NCBI GenBank assembly: GCA_920105625.2
Contig: OV050031.1
Span: 77,261,995 to 77,325,994 of the forward strand
Direction: 5' to 3'
Source: Clusia tigrina
Taxonomy: Eukaryota > Arthropoda > Insecta > Diptera > Clusiidae
DNA: 64,000 nt
Both the position numbers and the translations under genes were made by a program. Position 1 is the stretch's first letter. Each line of letters opens with the position of its first letter. The notes under the pieces were generated by a model. The model was not told where the DNA came from. It did not search any database and was given only the letters and a program-made list of their open reading frames with translations. Positions 1 through 11,521 of the stretch are shown here, piece after piece.

Positions 1-73
1 GCAGACCTGCAGAAACACTGCGAAGCCGACTGTGGCGCCGACTGAGGCAGATAGGGGAAGAGATAGGCATAGA

Positions 74-89
74 GGGGTCTGCAGACCCC
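74..89. repeat. 16-bp perfect palindrome, copy 1
   Basis: GGGGTCTGCAGACCCC is fully self-complementary and centred on CTGCAG. It lies in a monomer of the CTGCAGAAACGCTGCG variant. Identical palindromes occur at 3,155-3,170 and 3,857-3,872. Later copies of this variant read GGGGTCAGCAGACCCC or GGAGTCAGCAGACCCC and are no longer perfect. Confidence 0.8.
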
Positions 90-3000
90 CAATCAACAGC
101 GGCAGCGACTGAGACGCCTACAGAGACGCTGACAGAGGGTGCGACGACGATTGAGACGACGACTGAGGCAGAGAGGGTTAGACATAGGCATAGAGAAGGC
201 AGCAGACAACCCAATCGACAGCGGCAACAACTGAGACGCCTACAGAGACGCTGAAGGAGGCTGCGACGACGACTGAGACGTCGATTGAGGCAGAGAGGGG
301 TAAATATAGGCTTAGAGAAGGCAGCAGACCCCCCAATCGACAGCGGCAAGAAGCCTACAGAGACGCTGACAGAGGCTGTGGCGCCGACTGAGACGCCGAC
401 TGAGGCAGAGAGGGTTAGACATAGGCATAGAGAAGGCAGCAAACAACCCAATCGAGAGCGGCAACAACTGAGACGCATACAGAGACGCTGACAGAGGCTG
501 CTACGCCGACTGAGGCAGATAGGGTTAGATATTGGCATAGAGAAGGCAGCAGACCCGCCAATCGACAGCGGCAGCGACTGAGACGCCTACAGAGACGCTG
601 ACAGTGGCTGCGATGCTGACAGAGGCTGCGACGCCGACTGAGACGCCGACTGAGGCAGATAGGGGTAGATATAGGCATAGAGAATGCAGCATTCTCCCCA
701 ATCGACAGCGGCAGCTACTGAGACGCCTACAGAGACACTGAGACTGGCTGCGACGCCGACTGAGGCAGATAGGGGTAGAAATAGGCATAGAGAAGGCAGC
801 AAACCCCCAATCGACAACGGCAGCGACTGAGATGCCTACAGAGACGCTGACAAGACGCTGCGACAACGACTGAGACGCCGACTGAGGTAGATAGGGGTAG
901 ATATAGGCATATAGAACGCAGCAGACCCCCCAATCGACAGCGGCAGCGACTGAGAAGAATAGAGAGACGCTGACAGAGGCTACGACGCTGACAGAGGTTG
1001 CGATGCCGACTGAGGCAGAGAGGGTTAGACATGGGCATAGAGAAGGCAGCAGACTACCCAATCGACAGCGGCAACAACTGAGACGCCTACAGAGACGCTG
1101 ATAGAGGCTGCGACGCCGACTGAGATGCCGACTGATGCAGATAGGGGTAAATATAGGCATAGAGAAGGCAGCAGACCCCCAATCGATAGCGGGATCGACT
1201 GAGACGCATTCAGACACGCTGACAGAGGCTGCGATGCCGACTGAGACGCCGACTGAGGCAGAGAGGGTTAGACATAGGCATAGAGAAGGCAGCAGACTAC
1301 CCAATCGACAGCAGCAGCTACTGAGACGCCTACAGAGAAGCTGAGAGAGGCTGCGGCGCCGACTGAGGCAGGTAGGGGGTAGATATAGGCATAGAGAAGG
1401 CACCAGACCCCGAAATCAACAGCGGCAGCGACTGAGACGCCTACAGAGACGCTGACAGAGGCTGCGACGCCGACTGAGATGCCGAATGAGGCAGATAGGG
1501 GTAGATATGGGCATAGAAAATGCAGCAGATCCCCCAATCGACAGCCGCAGGTACTGAGATGCCGACATAGACGCTGACAGAGGCTGCGACGCCGACTGAG
1601 GCAGATAGGGGTAGACATTGGCATAGAGAAGGCAGCAGACACCCCAATCGACAACGGCAACAACTGAGACTCATACAGAGACGCTGATAGAGGCTGCGAC
1701 GCCGACTGAGATGCCGACTGAGGCAGATAGGGGTAGATATTGGCATAGAGAAGGCAGCAGACCCCCCCAATCGACAGCGGCAGCGACTGAGACGCCTACA
1801 GAGACGCTGACATAGGCTGAGACGTCGACTGAGGCAGATAGGGGTAGATATTGGTATAGAGAAGGCAGCAGACCCCCCAATCGACAGCGGCAGCGACTGA
1901 GACGCCTACAGAGACGCTGATAGAGGCTGCGACGCCGACTGAGACACCGACTGAGGCAGAGAGGGGTACACATAGGCATAGAGAAGACAGCAGACCCCCC
2001 AACCGACAGCGGGAGCGACTGAGACGCCGACATAGACGCTGACAGAGGCTGCGACGCCGACTGAGGCAGATAGGGGTAGATATTGGCATAGAGAAGGCAG
2101 CAGAGCCGCCAATCGACAGCGGCAGCGACTGAGACGCCTACAGAGACGCTGTCAGAGGCTGCGACGCTGACAGAGGCTGCGACGCCGACTGAAGCAGAGA
2201 GGGTTAGACATAGGCATAGAGAAGGCAGCAGACCCCCCAATCGACAGCGGCAGCTACTGAGACGCCTACAGAGACGCTGAGAGAGGCTGCGGCGACGACT
2301 GAGGCAGAAAGGGTTAGATATTGGAATAGAGAAGGCAGCAGACACCCCAATCGGCAACGGCAGCGACTGAGATGCCTATAGAGACGCTGAAAAAAGGCTG
2401 CGGCGCCGACTGAGGCAGATAGGGGTAGATATATGCATAGAGAAGGCAGCAGACCCCCCAATCGACAGCGGCAGCGATTGAGACGCGTACAGAGACGCTG
2501 ACAAAGGCTGCGACGCTGACAAAGGCTGCGACGCTGATAGAGGCTGCGACGGCGAGTGAGACGCCGACTGAGGCAGAGAGGGTTAGACATAGGCATAGAG
2601 AAGGCAGCAAACAACCCAATCGAGAGCGGCAACAACTGAGACGCATACAGAGACGCTGATAGAGGCTGCGACGCCGACTGAGATGCCGACTGAGGCAGAT
2701 AGGGGTAGATATTGGCATAGAGAAGGCAGCAGACCCCCCAATCTACAGCGGCAGCGACTGAGACGCCTACAGAGACACTGAAAAGAGGCTGCGACGCCGA
2801 CTGAGGCAGATAGGGTAGATATTGGCATAGAGAATGCAGCAGACCCCACAATAGACGGCTGCAGCGATTGAGACGCCTACAGAGACGCTGACAGAGGCTG
2901 AGACATCGACTTTGACGCCGACTGAGGTAGATAGGGGTAGATATAGGCATAGAGAAGGCAGCAGACCCCCAATGGACAGCGGCAGCTACTGAGACGCATT

Positions 3001-3154
3001 CAGAGACGCTGACAGAGGCTGCGACGCCGACTGAGATGCCGACTGAGGCAGATAAGGGTAGATATTGGCATAGAGAAGGCAGCAGACCTGCAGAAACGCT
3101 GCGAAGCCGACTGTGGCGCCGACTGAGGCAGATAGGGGAAGAGATAGGCATAGA

Positions 3155-3170
3155 GGGGTCTGCAGACCCC
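3155..3170. repeat. 16-bp perfect palindrome, copy 2
   Basis: This is the same self-complementary GGGGTCTGCAGACCCC as at 74-89, in the first of two repeat blocks offset by 702 bp. Confidence 0.8.
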
Positions 3171-3856
3171 CCCAATCAACAGCGGCAGCGACTGAGACGC
3201 CTACAGAGACGCTGACAGAGGGTGCGACGACGACTGATACGTCGATTAAGGCAGATAAGGGTAGATTTTGGCATAGAGAAGGCGGCAGACAACCCAATCG
3301 ACAGCGGCAACAACTGAGACGCCTACGGAGACGCTGATGGAGATGCCTACAGAGACGCGGAGAGAGGCTGCGATGCCGACTGAGGCAGATAGGGGTAGAT
3401 ATAGGCTTAGAGAAAGCAGCAAACCGCCCAAAAGACAGCGGCAGCGACTGAGACACTTACAGAGACGCTGACAGAGGCTGCGGCGCCGACTGAGATGCCG
3501 AATGAGGCTGAGAGGGGCACACATAAGCATAGAGAAGGCAGCAGACCCCCCAATCGACAGCGGCAACAAATGAGACGCCTGCAGAGACGCTGACAGAGGC
3601 TGCGATGCCGACTGAGATTCCGACTGAGGCAGATAGGCGTTGATATAGGCATAGAGAAGGCATCAGACCCCAAATCGACAGCGGCAACGACTGAGACGCA
3701 TTCAGAGACGCTGACAGACGCTGCGACGCCGACTGAGATGCCGACTGAGGCAGATAAGGGTAGATATTGGCATAGAGAAGGCAGCAGACCTGCAGAAACG
3801 CTGCGAAGCCGACTGTGGCGCCGACTGAGGCAGATAGGGGAAGAGATAGGCATAGA

Positions 3857-3872
3857 GGGGTCTGCAGACCCC
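3857..3872. repeat. 16-bp perfect palindrome, copy 3
   Basis: This is the same GGGGTCTGCAGACCCC palindrome, exactly 702 bases after copy 2. It shows that the palindrome was copied with its block. Confidence 0.8.
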
Positions 3873-4273
3873 CCCAATCAACAGCGGCAGCGACTGAGAC
3901 GCCTACAGAGACGCTGACAGAGGGTGCGACGACGACTGATACGTCGATTGAGGCAGAGAGGGGTAAATATAGGCTTAGAGAAGGCAGCAGACCCACCAAT
4001 CGACAGCGGCAAGAAGCCTACAGAGACGCTGACAGAGGCTGCGGCGCCGACTGAGACGACGACTGAGGTAGATAGGGGTAGACATAGGCATAGAGAATGC
4101 AGCAGACCCCCCAATCGACAGCGGCAGCTACTGAGACGCCTACAGAGAGACTGAGACTGGCTGCGACGCCGACTGAGGCCGATAGGGGTAGAAATAGGCA
4201 TAGAGAAGGCAGCAGACCCCCAATCGAAAACGGCAGCGACTGAGATGCCTACAGAGACGCTGACAGAGGCTGC

Positions 4274-6120
4274 GACGTGGACTGAGTTGCCGACTGATGC
4301 AGATAAGGTTAGATATAGGCTTAGAGAAGAAAGAAGACCCCCCAATCGACAGCCGGAGCTACTGAGACGCCTACAGAAAAGCTGAGAGAGGCTGGGGCGC
4401 CGACTGAGGCAGATAGGGGTAGATATAGGCATAGAGAAGGCACCAGACCCTCCAATCGACAGCGGCAGCGACTGAGACGCCGACATAGACGCTGACAGAG
4501 GCTGCGACGCCGACTGAGGCAGATAGGGGTACATATTGGCATAGAGAAGGCAGCAGACCCCCCAATCGGCAGCGGCAGCGACTGAGACGCCTACAGAGAC
4601 GCTGACAGTGGCTGCGACGCCGTCTGAGACGCCGACTGAGGCAGATAGGGGTAGATACAGGCGTAAAGAGGCAGCAGATCCACCAATCGACCGCGGCAGC
4701 GACTGAGACGCCTACAGAGACGCTGACAGAGGCTGCGACGCCGACTGAGGCAGATAGGGGTACATATTGGCATAGAGAAGGCAGCAGATCCCCCAATCGG
4801 CAGCGGCAGCGACTGAGACGCCTACAGAGACGCTGACAGTGGCTGCGACGCCGTCTGAGACGCCAACTGAGGCAGATGGGGATAGATACAGGCGTAAAGA
4901 GGCAGCAGATCCACCAATCGACCGCGGCAGCGACTGAGACGCCTACAGAGACACTGACATAGGCTGAGACATCGACTTAGACGCCGACTGAGGCAGATAG
5001 GGGTAAATATAGGCATAGAGAAGGCAGCAGACCCCCAATGGACAGCGGCAGCAACTGAGACGCATTCAGAGACGCTGACAGAGGCTGCGACGCCGACTGA
5101 GATGCCGACTGAGGCAGATAAGGATAGATATAGGCTTAGAGAAAGCAACAGACCGCCCAAAAGACAGCGGCAGCGACTGAGTCACTTACAAAGACGCTGA
5201 CAGAGGCTGCGAAGCCGAGTGTGACGCCGACTGAGGCAGGTAGGGGTAGATATAGGCATACAGAAGGCAGCAGACCCCCCCAATCAACAGAGGCAGCGAC
5301 AGAGACGCCTACAGAGACGCTGACAGAGGCTCCGACGCCGACTGAGGCAGATAGGGGTAGATATTGGCATAGAGAATGCAGCAGACGCCCCAATAGTCGG
5401 CGGCAGCGATTGAGACGCCTACAGAGACGCTGACAGTGGCTGCGACGCCGTCTGAGACGCCGACTGAGGCAGATAGGGGTAGATACAGGCGTAAAGAGGC
5501 AGCAGATCCACCAATCGACCGCGGCAGCGACTGAGACGCCTACAGAGACGCTGACAGAAGCTGCGACGCCGACTGAGATGCCGACTGAGGCAGATAAGGA
5601 TAGATATAGGCTTAGAGAAAGCAACAGACCGCCCAAAAGACAGCGGCAGCGACTGAGACACTTACAAAGACGCTGACAGAGGCTGCGAAGCCGAGTGTGA
5701 CGCCGACTGAGGCCGATAGGGGTAGAAATAGGCATAGAGAAGGCAGCAGACCCCCAATCGAAAACGGCAGCGACTGAGATGCCTACAGAGACGCTGACAG
5801 AGGCTGCGACGTGGACTGAGTTGCCGACTGATGCAGATAAGGTTAGATATAGGCTTAGAGAAGAAAGAAGACCCCCCAATCGACAGCAGGAGCTACTGAG
5901 ACGCCTACAGAAAAGCTGAGAGAGGCTGGGGCGCCGACTGAGGCAGATAGGGGTAGATATAGGCATAGAGAAGGCACCAGACCCTCCAATCGACAGCGGC
6001 AGCGACTGAGACGCCGACATAGACGCTGACAGAGGCTGCGACGCCGACTGAGGCAGATAGGGGTAGATATTGGCATAGAGATGGCAGCAGACCCCCCAAT
6101 CGACAGCGGCAGCGACTGAG
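4274..6120. repeat. 1,534-bp offset repeat with GACGTGG marker
   Basis: A marker monomer (GACGTGGACTGAGTTGCC followed by TTAGAGAAGAAAGAAGA) sits at 4,274 and again at 5,808, exactly 1,534 bases apart. About 400 bp of flanking sequence is conserved around each copy. The same marker recurs at 9,470 and 11,534. Between copies lie many GGCGTAAAGAGG / AATCGACCGCGG monomers. Confidence 0.8.
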
Positions 6121-6199
6121 ACGCCTACAGAGACGCTGACAGTGGCTGCGACGCCGTCTGAGACGCCGACTGAGGCAGATAGGGGTAGATACACTCGTA

Positions 6200-7960
6200 A
6201 AGAGGCAGCAGATCCACCAATCGACCGCGGCAGCGACTGAGACGCCTACAGAGACACTGACATAGGCTGAGACATCGACTTAGACGCCGACTGAGGCAGA
6301 TAGGGGTAGATATAGGCATAGAGAAGGCAGCAGACCCCCAATGGACAGCGGCAGCAACTGAGACGCATTCAGAGACGCTGACAGAGGCTGCGACGCCGAC
6401 TGAGATGCCGACTGAGACAGATAGGGGTAGATATAGGCATAGAGAAGGCACCAGACCCAGCAATCAACAGCGGCAGCAACTGAGACGCCTACAGAGACGC
6501 TGACATACGCTGCAACGCCGTCTGAGACGCCGAATGAGCCAGATAGGGGTAGATATAGGCGTAAAGAGGCAGCAGATCCACCAATCGACCGCGGCAGCGA
6601 CTGAGACTCCTACAGAGACGCTGCCAGAGGCTGCGACGCCGACTGAGATGCCGACTGAGGCGGATAGGGGTAGATATAAGCATAGAAAATGCAGAAGACC
6701 CCCCAATCGACAGCCGCAGCTACTGAGACGCCTACAGAGACGCTGAGAGAGGCTGCGGCGCCGACTCAGACGCCGAATGAGGCTGAGAGGGGTAGACATA
6801 GGCATAGAGAAGGCAGCAGACCCCCCAATCGACAGCGGCAACAAAGGAGACGCCTACAGAGACGCTGACAGAAGCTGCGACGCCGACTGAGATTCCGACT
6901 GAGGCAGGTAGGGGTAGATATTGGCATATAGAAGGCAGCAGACCCCCCCCCCAACCGGCAGCGGCATCGACTGAGACGCTGACATAGACGCTGACAGAGG
7001 CTGCGATGCCGACTGAGACGCCGACTGAGGCAGATAGGCGTAGATATAGGCATAGAGAAGGCATCAGACCCCCAATCGACAGCGGCAGCGACTGAGACGC
7101 ATTCAGAGATGCTGACAGACGCTGCGACGCCGACTGAGACGCCGACTGAGGCAGATAAGGGTGGATATTGGCATATAGAAGGCAGCAGACCCCCCAATCG
7201 ACAGCGGCAGCGACTGAGACGCCTACAGAGACGCTGACAGAGGCTGCGACGCCGACTGAGACACCGACTGAGGCAGAGAGGGGTACACATAGGCATAGAG
7301 AAGACAGCAGACCCCCCAATCGACAGCGGCATGAACTGAGACGCCTACAGAGACGCTGACAGAGGCTGCGACGCCGACTGCGATGCCGTCTGAAACAGGT
7401 AGGGGTAGATATAGGCATAGAGAACGCAGCAGAACCCCCAATCGACAGCGGCAGCGACTGAGACGCCTACAGAGACGCTGACAAAGGCTGCGACGCCGAC
7501 TGAGACGCCGACTGAGGCAGATAGGGGTAGATATAGGCATAGAGAAGGCAGCAGACCCCCCAATTGACAGCGGCAGCGACTGAGACACCTACAAAGACGC
7601 TGACAGAGGCTGCGACGCCGACTGAGGCAGATAGGGGTAGATATTGGCATAGAGAAGGCAGCAGACCCGCCAATCGACAGCGGCAGCGACTGAGATGCCT
7701 ACAGAGACGCTGTCAGAGGCTGCGACGCTAACAGAGGCTGCGACGCCGACTGAGGCAGAGAGGGTTAGATATAGGCATAGAGAAGGCAGCAGACAACCCA
7801 ATCGACTGCGGCAACAACTGAGACGCCTACAGAGACGCTGACAGAGGCTGCGACGCCGATTGAGATGCCGACTGAAACAGGTAGGGGTAGATATAGGCAT
7901 AGAGAAGGCAGCAGCCCCCCAAGCGACAGCGGCAGCTACTGAGACGCCTACAGAGACGCT
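6200..7960. repeat. 1.77-kb higher-order block, copy 1
   Basis: This block is closely matched at 9,752-11,521 with an offset of 3,552 bp that grows to 3,561 bp through small indels. It contains GGCGTAAAGAGG-type, GAGGCTGAGAGG-type and TCCGACTGAGGCAGGTAGG-type monomers in the same order. Boundaries are by eye and could be off by about 50 bases. Confidence 0.8.
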
Positions 7961-9751
7961 GACAGAAGCTGCGACGCCGACTGAGACGCCGACTGAGGCA
8001 GATAGGGGTAGATATAGGCTTAGAGAATGCAGCAGACCCCTCAATCAACAGCGGCAGCTACTGAGACGCCTACAGAGAAGATGAGAGAGCTTGCGATGCC
8101 GACTGAGGTGCCGACTGAGACGCCGACTGAGGCAGAGAGGGTAAGACATAGGCATAGAGAAGGCAGCAGACTCCCCAATCGACAGCGGCAACAACTGAGA
8201 CGCCTACAGAGACGTTGATAGAGGCTGCGACGCCGACTGAGATGCCGACTGATGCAGATAGGGGTAAATATAGGCATAGAGAAGGCAGCAGACCCCCCAA
8301 TCGACAGCGGGATCGACTGAGACGCCGACATAGACGCTGACAGAGGCTGCGATGCCGACTGAGGCGCCGACTGAGGCAGATAGGCGTAGATATAGGCATA
8401 GAGAAGGCATCAGAACCCCAATCAACAGCGGGATCGACTGAGACGCATTCAGAGACGCTGACAGAGGCTGCGACGTGGACTGAGTTGCCGACTGACGCAG
8501 ATAAGGGTAGATATAGGCTTAGAGAAGACAGCAGACCCCCCAATCGACAGCAGCAGCTACTGAGACGCCTACAGAGAAGCTGAGAGAGGCTGCGGCGCCG
8601 ACTGAGACAGATAGGGGTAGATATAGGCATAGAGAAGGCACCAGACCCAGCTATCAACAGCGGCAGCAACTGAGACGCCTACAGAGACGCTGACATAGGC
8701 TGCAACGCCGTCTGAGACGCCGTCTGAGACGCCGTCTGAGACGCCGTCTGAGACGCCGAATGAGGCAGATAGGGGTAGATATAGGCGTAAAGAGGCGGCA
8801 GATCCACCAATCGACCGCGGCAGCGACTGAGACTCCTACAGAGACGCTGACAGAGGCTGAGACGCCGACTGAGACGCCGAATGAGGCTGAGAGGGGTAGA
8901 CATAGGCATAGAGAAGGCAGCAGACCCCCCAATCGACAGCGGCAACAAAGGAGACGCCTACAGGGACGCTGACAGAGGCTGCGACGCCGACTGAGATTCC
9001 GACTGAAGCAGGTAGGGGTAGATATTGGCATAGAGAAGGCAGCAGACCCCCCCAACCGGCAGCGGCAGCGACTGAGACGCTGACATAGACGCTGACAGAG
9101 GCTGCGATGCCGACTGAAACGCCGACTGAGGCAGATAGGCGTAGATATAGGCATAGAGAAGGCATCAGACCCCCAATCGACAGCGGCAGCGACTGAGACG
9201 CATTCAGATATGCTGACAGACGCTGCGACGCCGACTGAGACGCCGACTGAGGCAGATAAGGGTGGATATTGGCATAGAGAAGGCAGCAGACCCCCCAATC
9301 GACATCGGCAGCGACTGTGACGCCTACAGAGACGCTGACAGTGGCTGCGACGCCGTCTGAGACGCCGACTGAGGCAGATAGGGGTAGATACAGGCGTAAA
9401 GAGGCAGCAGATCCACCAATCGACCGCGGCAGCGACTGAGACGCCTACAGAGACGCTGACAGAGGCTGCGACGTGGACTGAGTTGCCGACTGATGCAGAT
9501 AAGGTTAGATATAGGCTTAGAGAAGAAAGAAGACCCCCCAATCGACAGCAGGAGCTACTGAGACGCCTACAGAAAAGCTGAGAGAGGCTGGGGCGCCGAC
9601 TGAGGCAGATAGGGGTAGATATAGGCATAGAGAAGGCACCAGACCCTCCAATCGACAGCGGCAGCGACTGAGACGCCGACATAGATGCTGACAGAGGCTG
9701 CGACGCCGACTGAGACGCCGACTGAGGCAGATGGGGATAGATACAGGCGTA
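7961..9751. repeat. Satellite between two higher-order copies
   Basis: This holds mixed monomers. It includes a local run of 12-base steps at 8,705-8,764 and a GACGTGG marker at 9,470. Its part from about 8,600 to 9,300 resembles 17,126-17,880. There is no gene. Confidence 0.8.
8705..8764. repeat. Local 12-base tandem run
   Basis: ACGCCGTCTGAG occurs four times exactly in succession (8,705-8,752) and is followed by one variant copy (ACGCCGAATGAG). Most monomers carry one to two such steps, so this is an in-place slippage or exchange expansion of the 12-base submotif. Confidence 0.9.
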
Positions 9752-11521
9752 AAGAGGCAGCAGATCCACCAATCGACCGCGGCAGCGACTGAGACGCCTA
9801 CAGAGACACTGACATAGGCTGAGACATCGACTTAGACGCCGACTGAGGCAGATAGGGGTAGATATAGGCATAGAGAAGGCAGCAGACCCCCAATGGACAG
9901 CGGCAGCAACTGAGACGCATTCAGAGACGCTGACAGAGGCTGCGACGCCGACTGAGATGCCGACAGAGACAGATAGGGGTAGATATAGGCATAGAGAAGG
10001 CACCAGACCCAGCAATCAACAGCGGCAGCAACTGAGACGCCTACAGAGACGCTGACATACGCTGCAACGCAGTCTGAGACGCCGAATGAGGCAGATAGGG
10101 GTAGATATAGGCGTAAAGAGGCAGCAGATCCACCAATCGACCGCGGCAGCGACTGAGACTCCTACAGAGACGCTGACAGAGGCTGCGACGCCGACTGAGA
10201 TGCCGACTGAGGCGGATAGGGGTAGATATAAGCATAGAAAATGCAGAAGACCCCCCAATCGACAGCCGCAGCTACTGAGACGCCTACAGAGACGCTGAGA
10301 GAGGCTGCGGCGCCGACTGAGACGCCGAATGAGGCTGAGAGGGGTAGACATAGGCATAGAGAAGGCAGCAGACCCCCCAATCGACAGCGGCAACAAATGA
10401 GACGCCTACAGAAACGCTGACAGAAGCTGCGACGCCGACTGAGATTCCGACTGAGGCAGGTAGGAGTAGATATTGGAATAGAGAAGGCAGCAGACCCCCC
10501 CAACCGGCAGCGGCATCGACTGAGACGCTGACATAGACGCTGACAGAGGCTGCGATGCCGACTGAGACGCCGACTGAGGCAGATAGGCGTAGATATAGGC
10601 ATAGAGAAGGCATCAGACCCCCAATCGACAGCGGCAGCGACTGAGACGCATTCAGAGATGCTGACAGACGCTGCGACGCCGACTGAGACGCCGACTGAGA
10701 CGCCGACTGAGGCAGATAAGGGTGGATATTGCCATATAGAAGGCAGCAGACCCCCCAATCGACAGCGGCAGCGACTGAGACGCCTACAGAGACGCTGACA
10801 GAGGCTGCGACGCCGACTGAGACACCGACTGAGGCAGAGAGGGGTACACATAGGCATAGAGAAGACAGCAGACCCCCCAATCGACAGCGGCATGAACTGA
10901 GACGCCTACAGAGACGCTTACAGAGGCTGCGACGCCGACTGCGATGCCGTCTGAAACAGGTAGGGGTAGATATAGGCATAGAGAACGCAGCAGAACCCCC
11001 AATCGACAGCGGCAGCGACTGAGACGCCTACAGAGACGCTGACAAAGGCTGCGACGCCGACTGAGACGCCGACTGAGGCAGATAGGGGTAGATATAGGCA
11101 TAGAGAAGGCAGCAGACCCCCCAATTGACAGCGGCAGCGACTGAGACGCCTACAAAGACGCTGACAGAGGCTGTGACGCCGACTGAGGCAGATAGGGGTA
11201 GATATTGGCATAGAGAAGGCAGCAGACCCGCCAATCGACAGCGGCAGCGACTGAGACGCCTACAGAGACGCTGTCAGAGGCTGCAACGCTAACAGAGGCT
11301 GCGACGCCGACTGAGGCAGAGAGGGTTAGATATAGGCATAGAGAAGGCAGCAGACAACCCAATCGACTGCGGCAACAACTGAGACGCCTACAGAGACGCT
11401 GACAGAGGCTGCGACGCCGATTGAGATGCCGACTGACACAGTTTGGGGTAGATATAGGCATAGAGAAGGCAGCAGCCCCCCAAGCGACAGCGGCAGCTAC
11501 TGAGACGCCTACAGAGACGCT
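9752..11521. repeat. 1.77-kb higher-order block, copy 2
   Basis: This is the second copy of the 6,200-7,960 block, about 3.55 kb downstream. It carries one extra 12-base step near 10,680-10,705. The match ends near 11,521, where it joins a GACGTGG-marker monomer instead of continuing like copy 1. Confidence 0.8.

Larger units (their letters stand above)
2985..3960. repeat. 702-bp offset repeat pair with CTGCAG-type monomers
   Basis: A stretch of about 270 bp starting near 2,985 recurs 702 bases later, near 3,690-3,960. Both contain CCTGCAGAAACGCTGCGAAG (3,087 and 3,789), GCCGACTGTGGCGCC and the palindrome. A related start is seen at the left edge of the window (position 6). The offset corresponds to about six monomers. 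Confidence 0.75.

Noticed and set aside
7520..7550. TAGGGG/TAGG motifs resembling telomeric repeats
   Set aside because: They occur once per monomer inside a TAG-rich segment, not as perfect tandem TTAGG or TTAGGG runs.
8654..10015. 453-residue minus-strand frame, with other long satellite frames (5,136-6,194; 35,768-36,769; 2,204-3,175; 46,727-47,668)
   Set aside because: They are translations of tandem monomers in three rotating frames, with ends set by indels in the C run. No domain, no conserved start and no constant frame between higher-order copies.
10729..11022. Plus-strand Arg/Thr/Glu-rich frames of 60-113 residues
   Set aside because: Each covers one to three monomers and ends at the recurring CGCTGA in the repeat. 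They look like chance openings.
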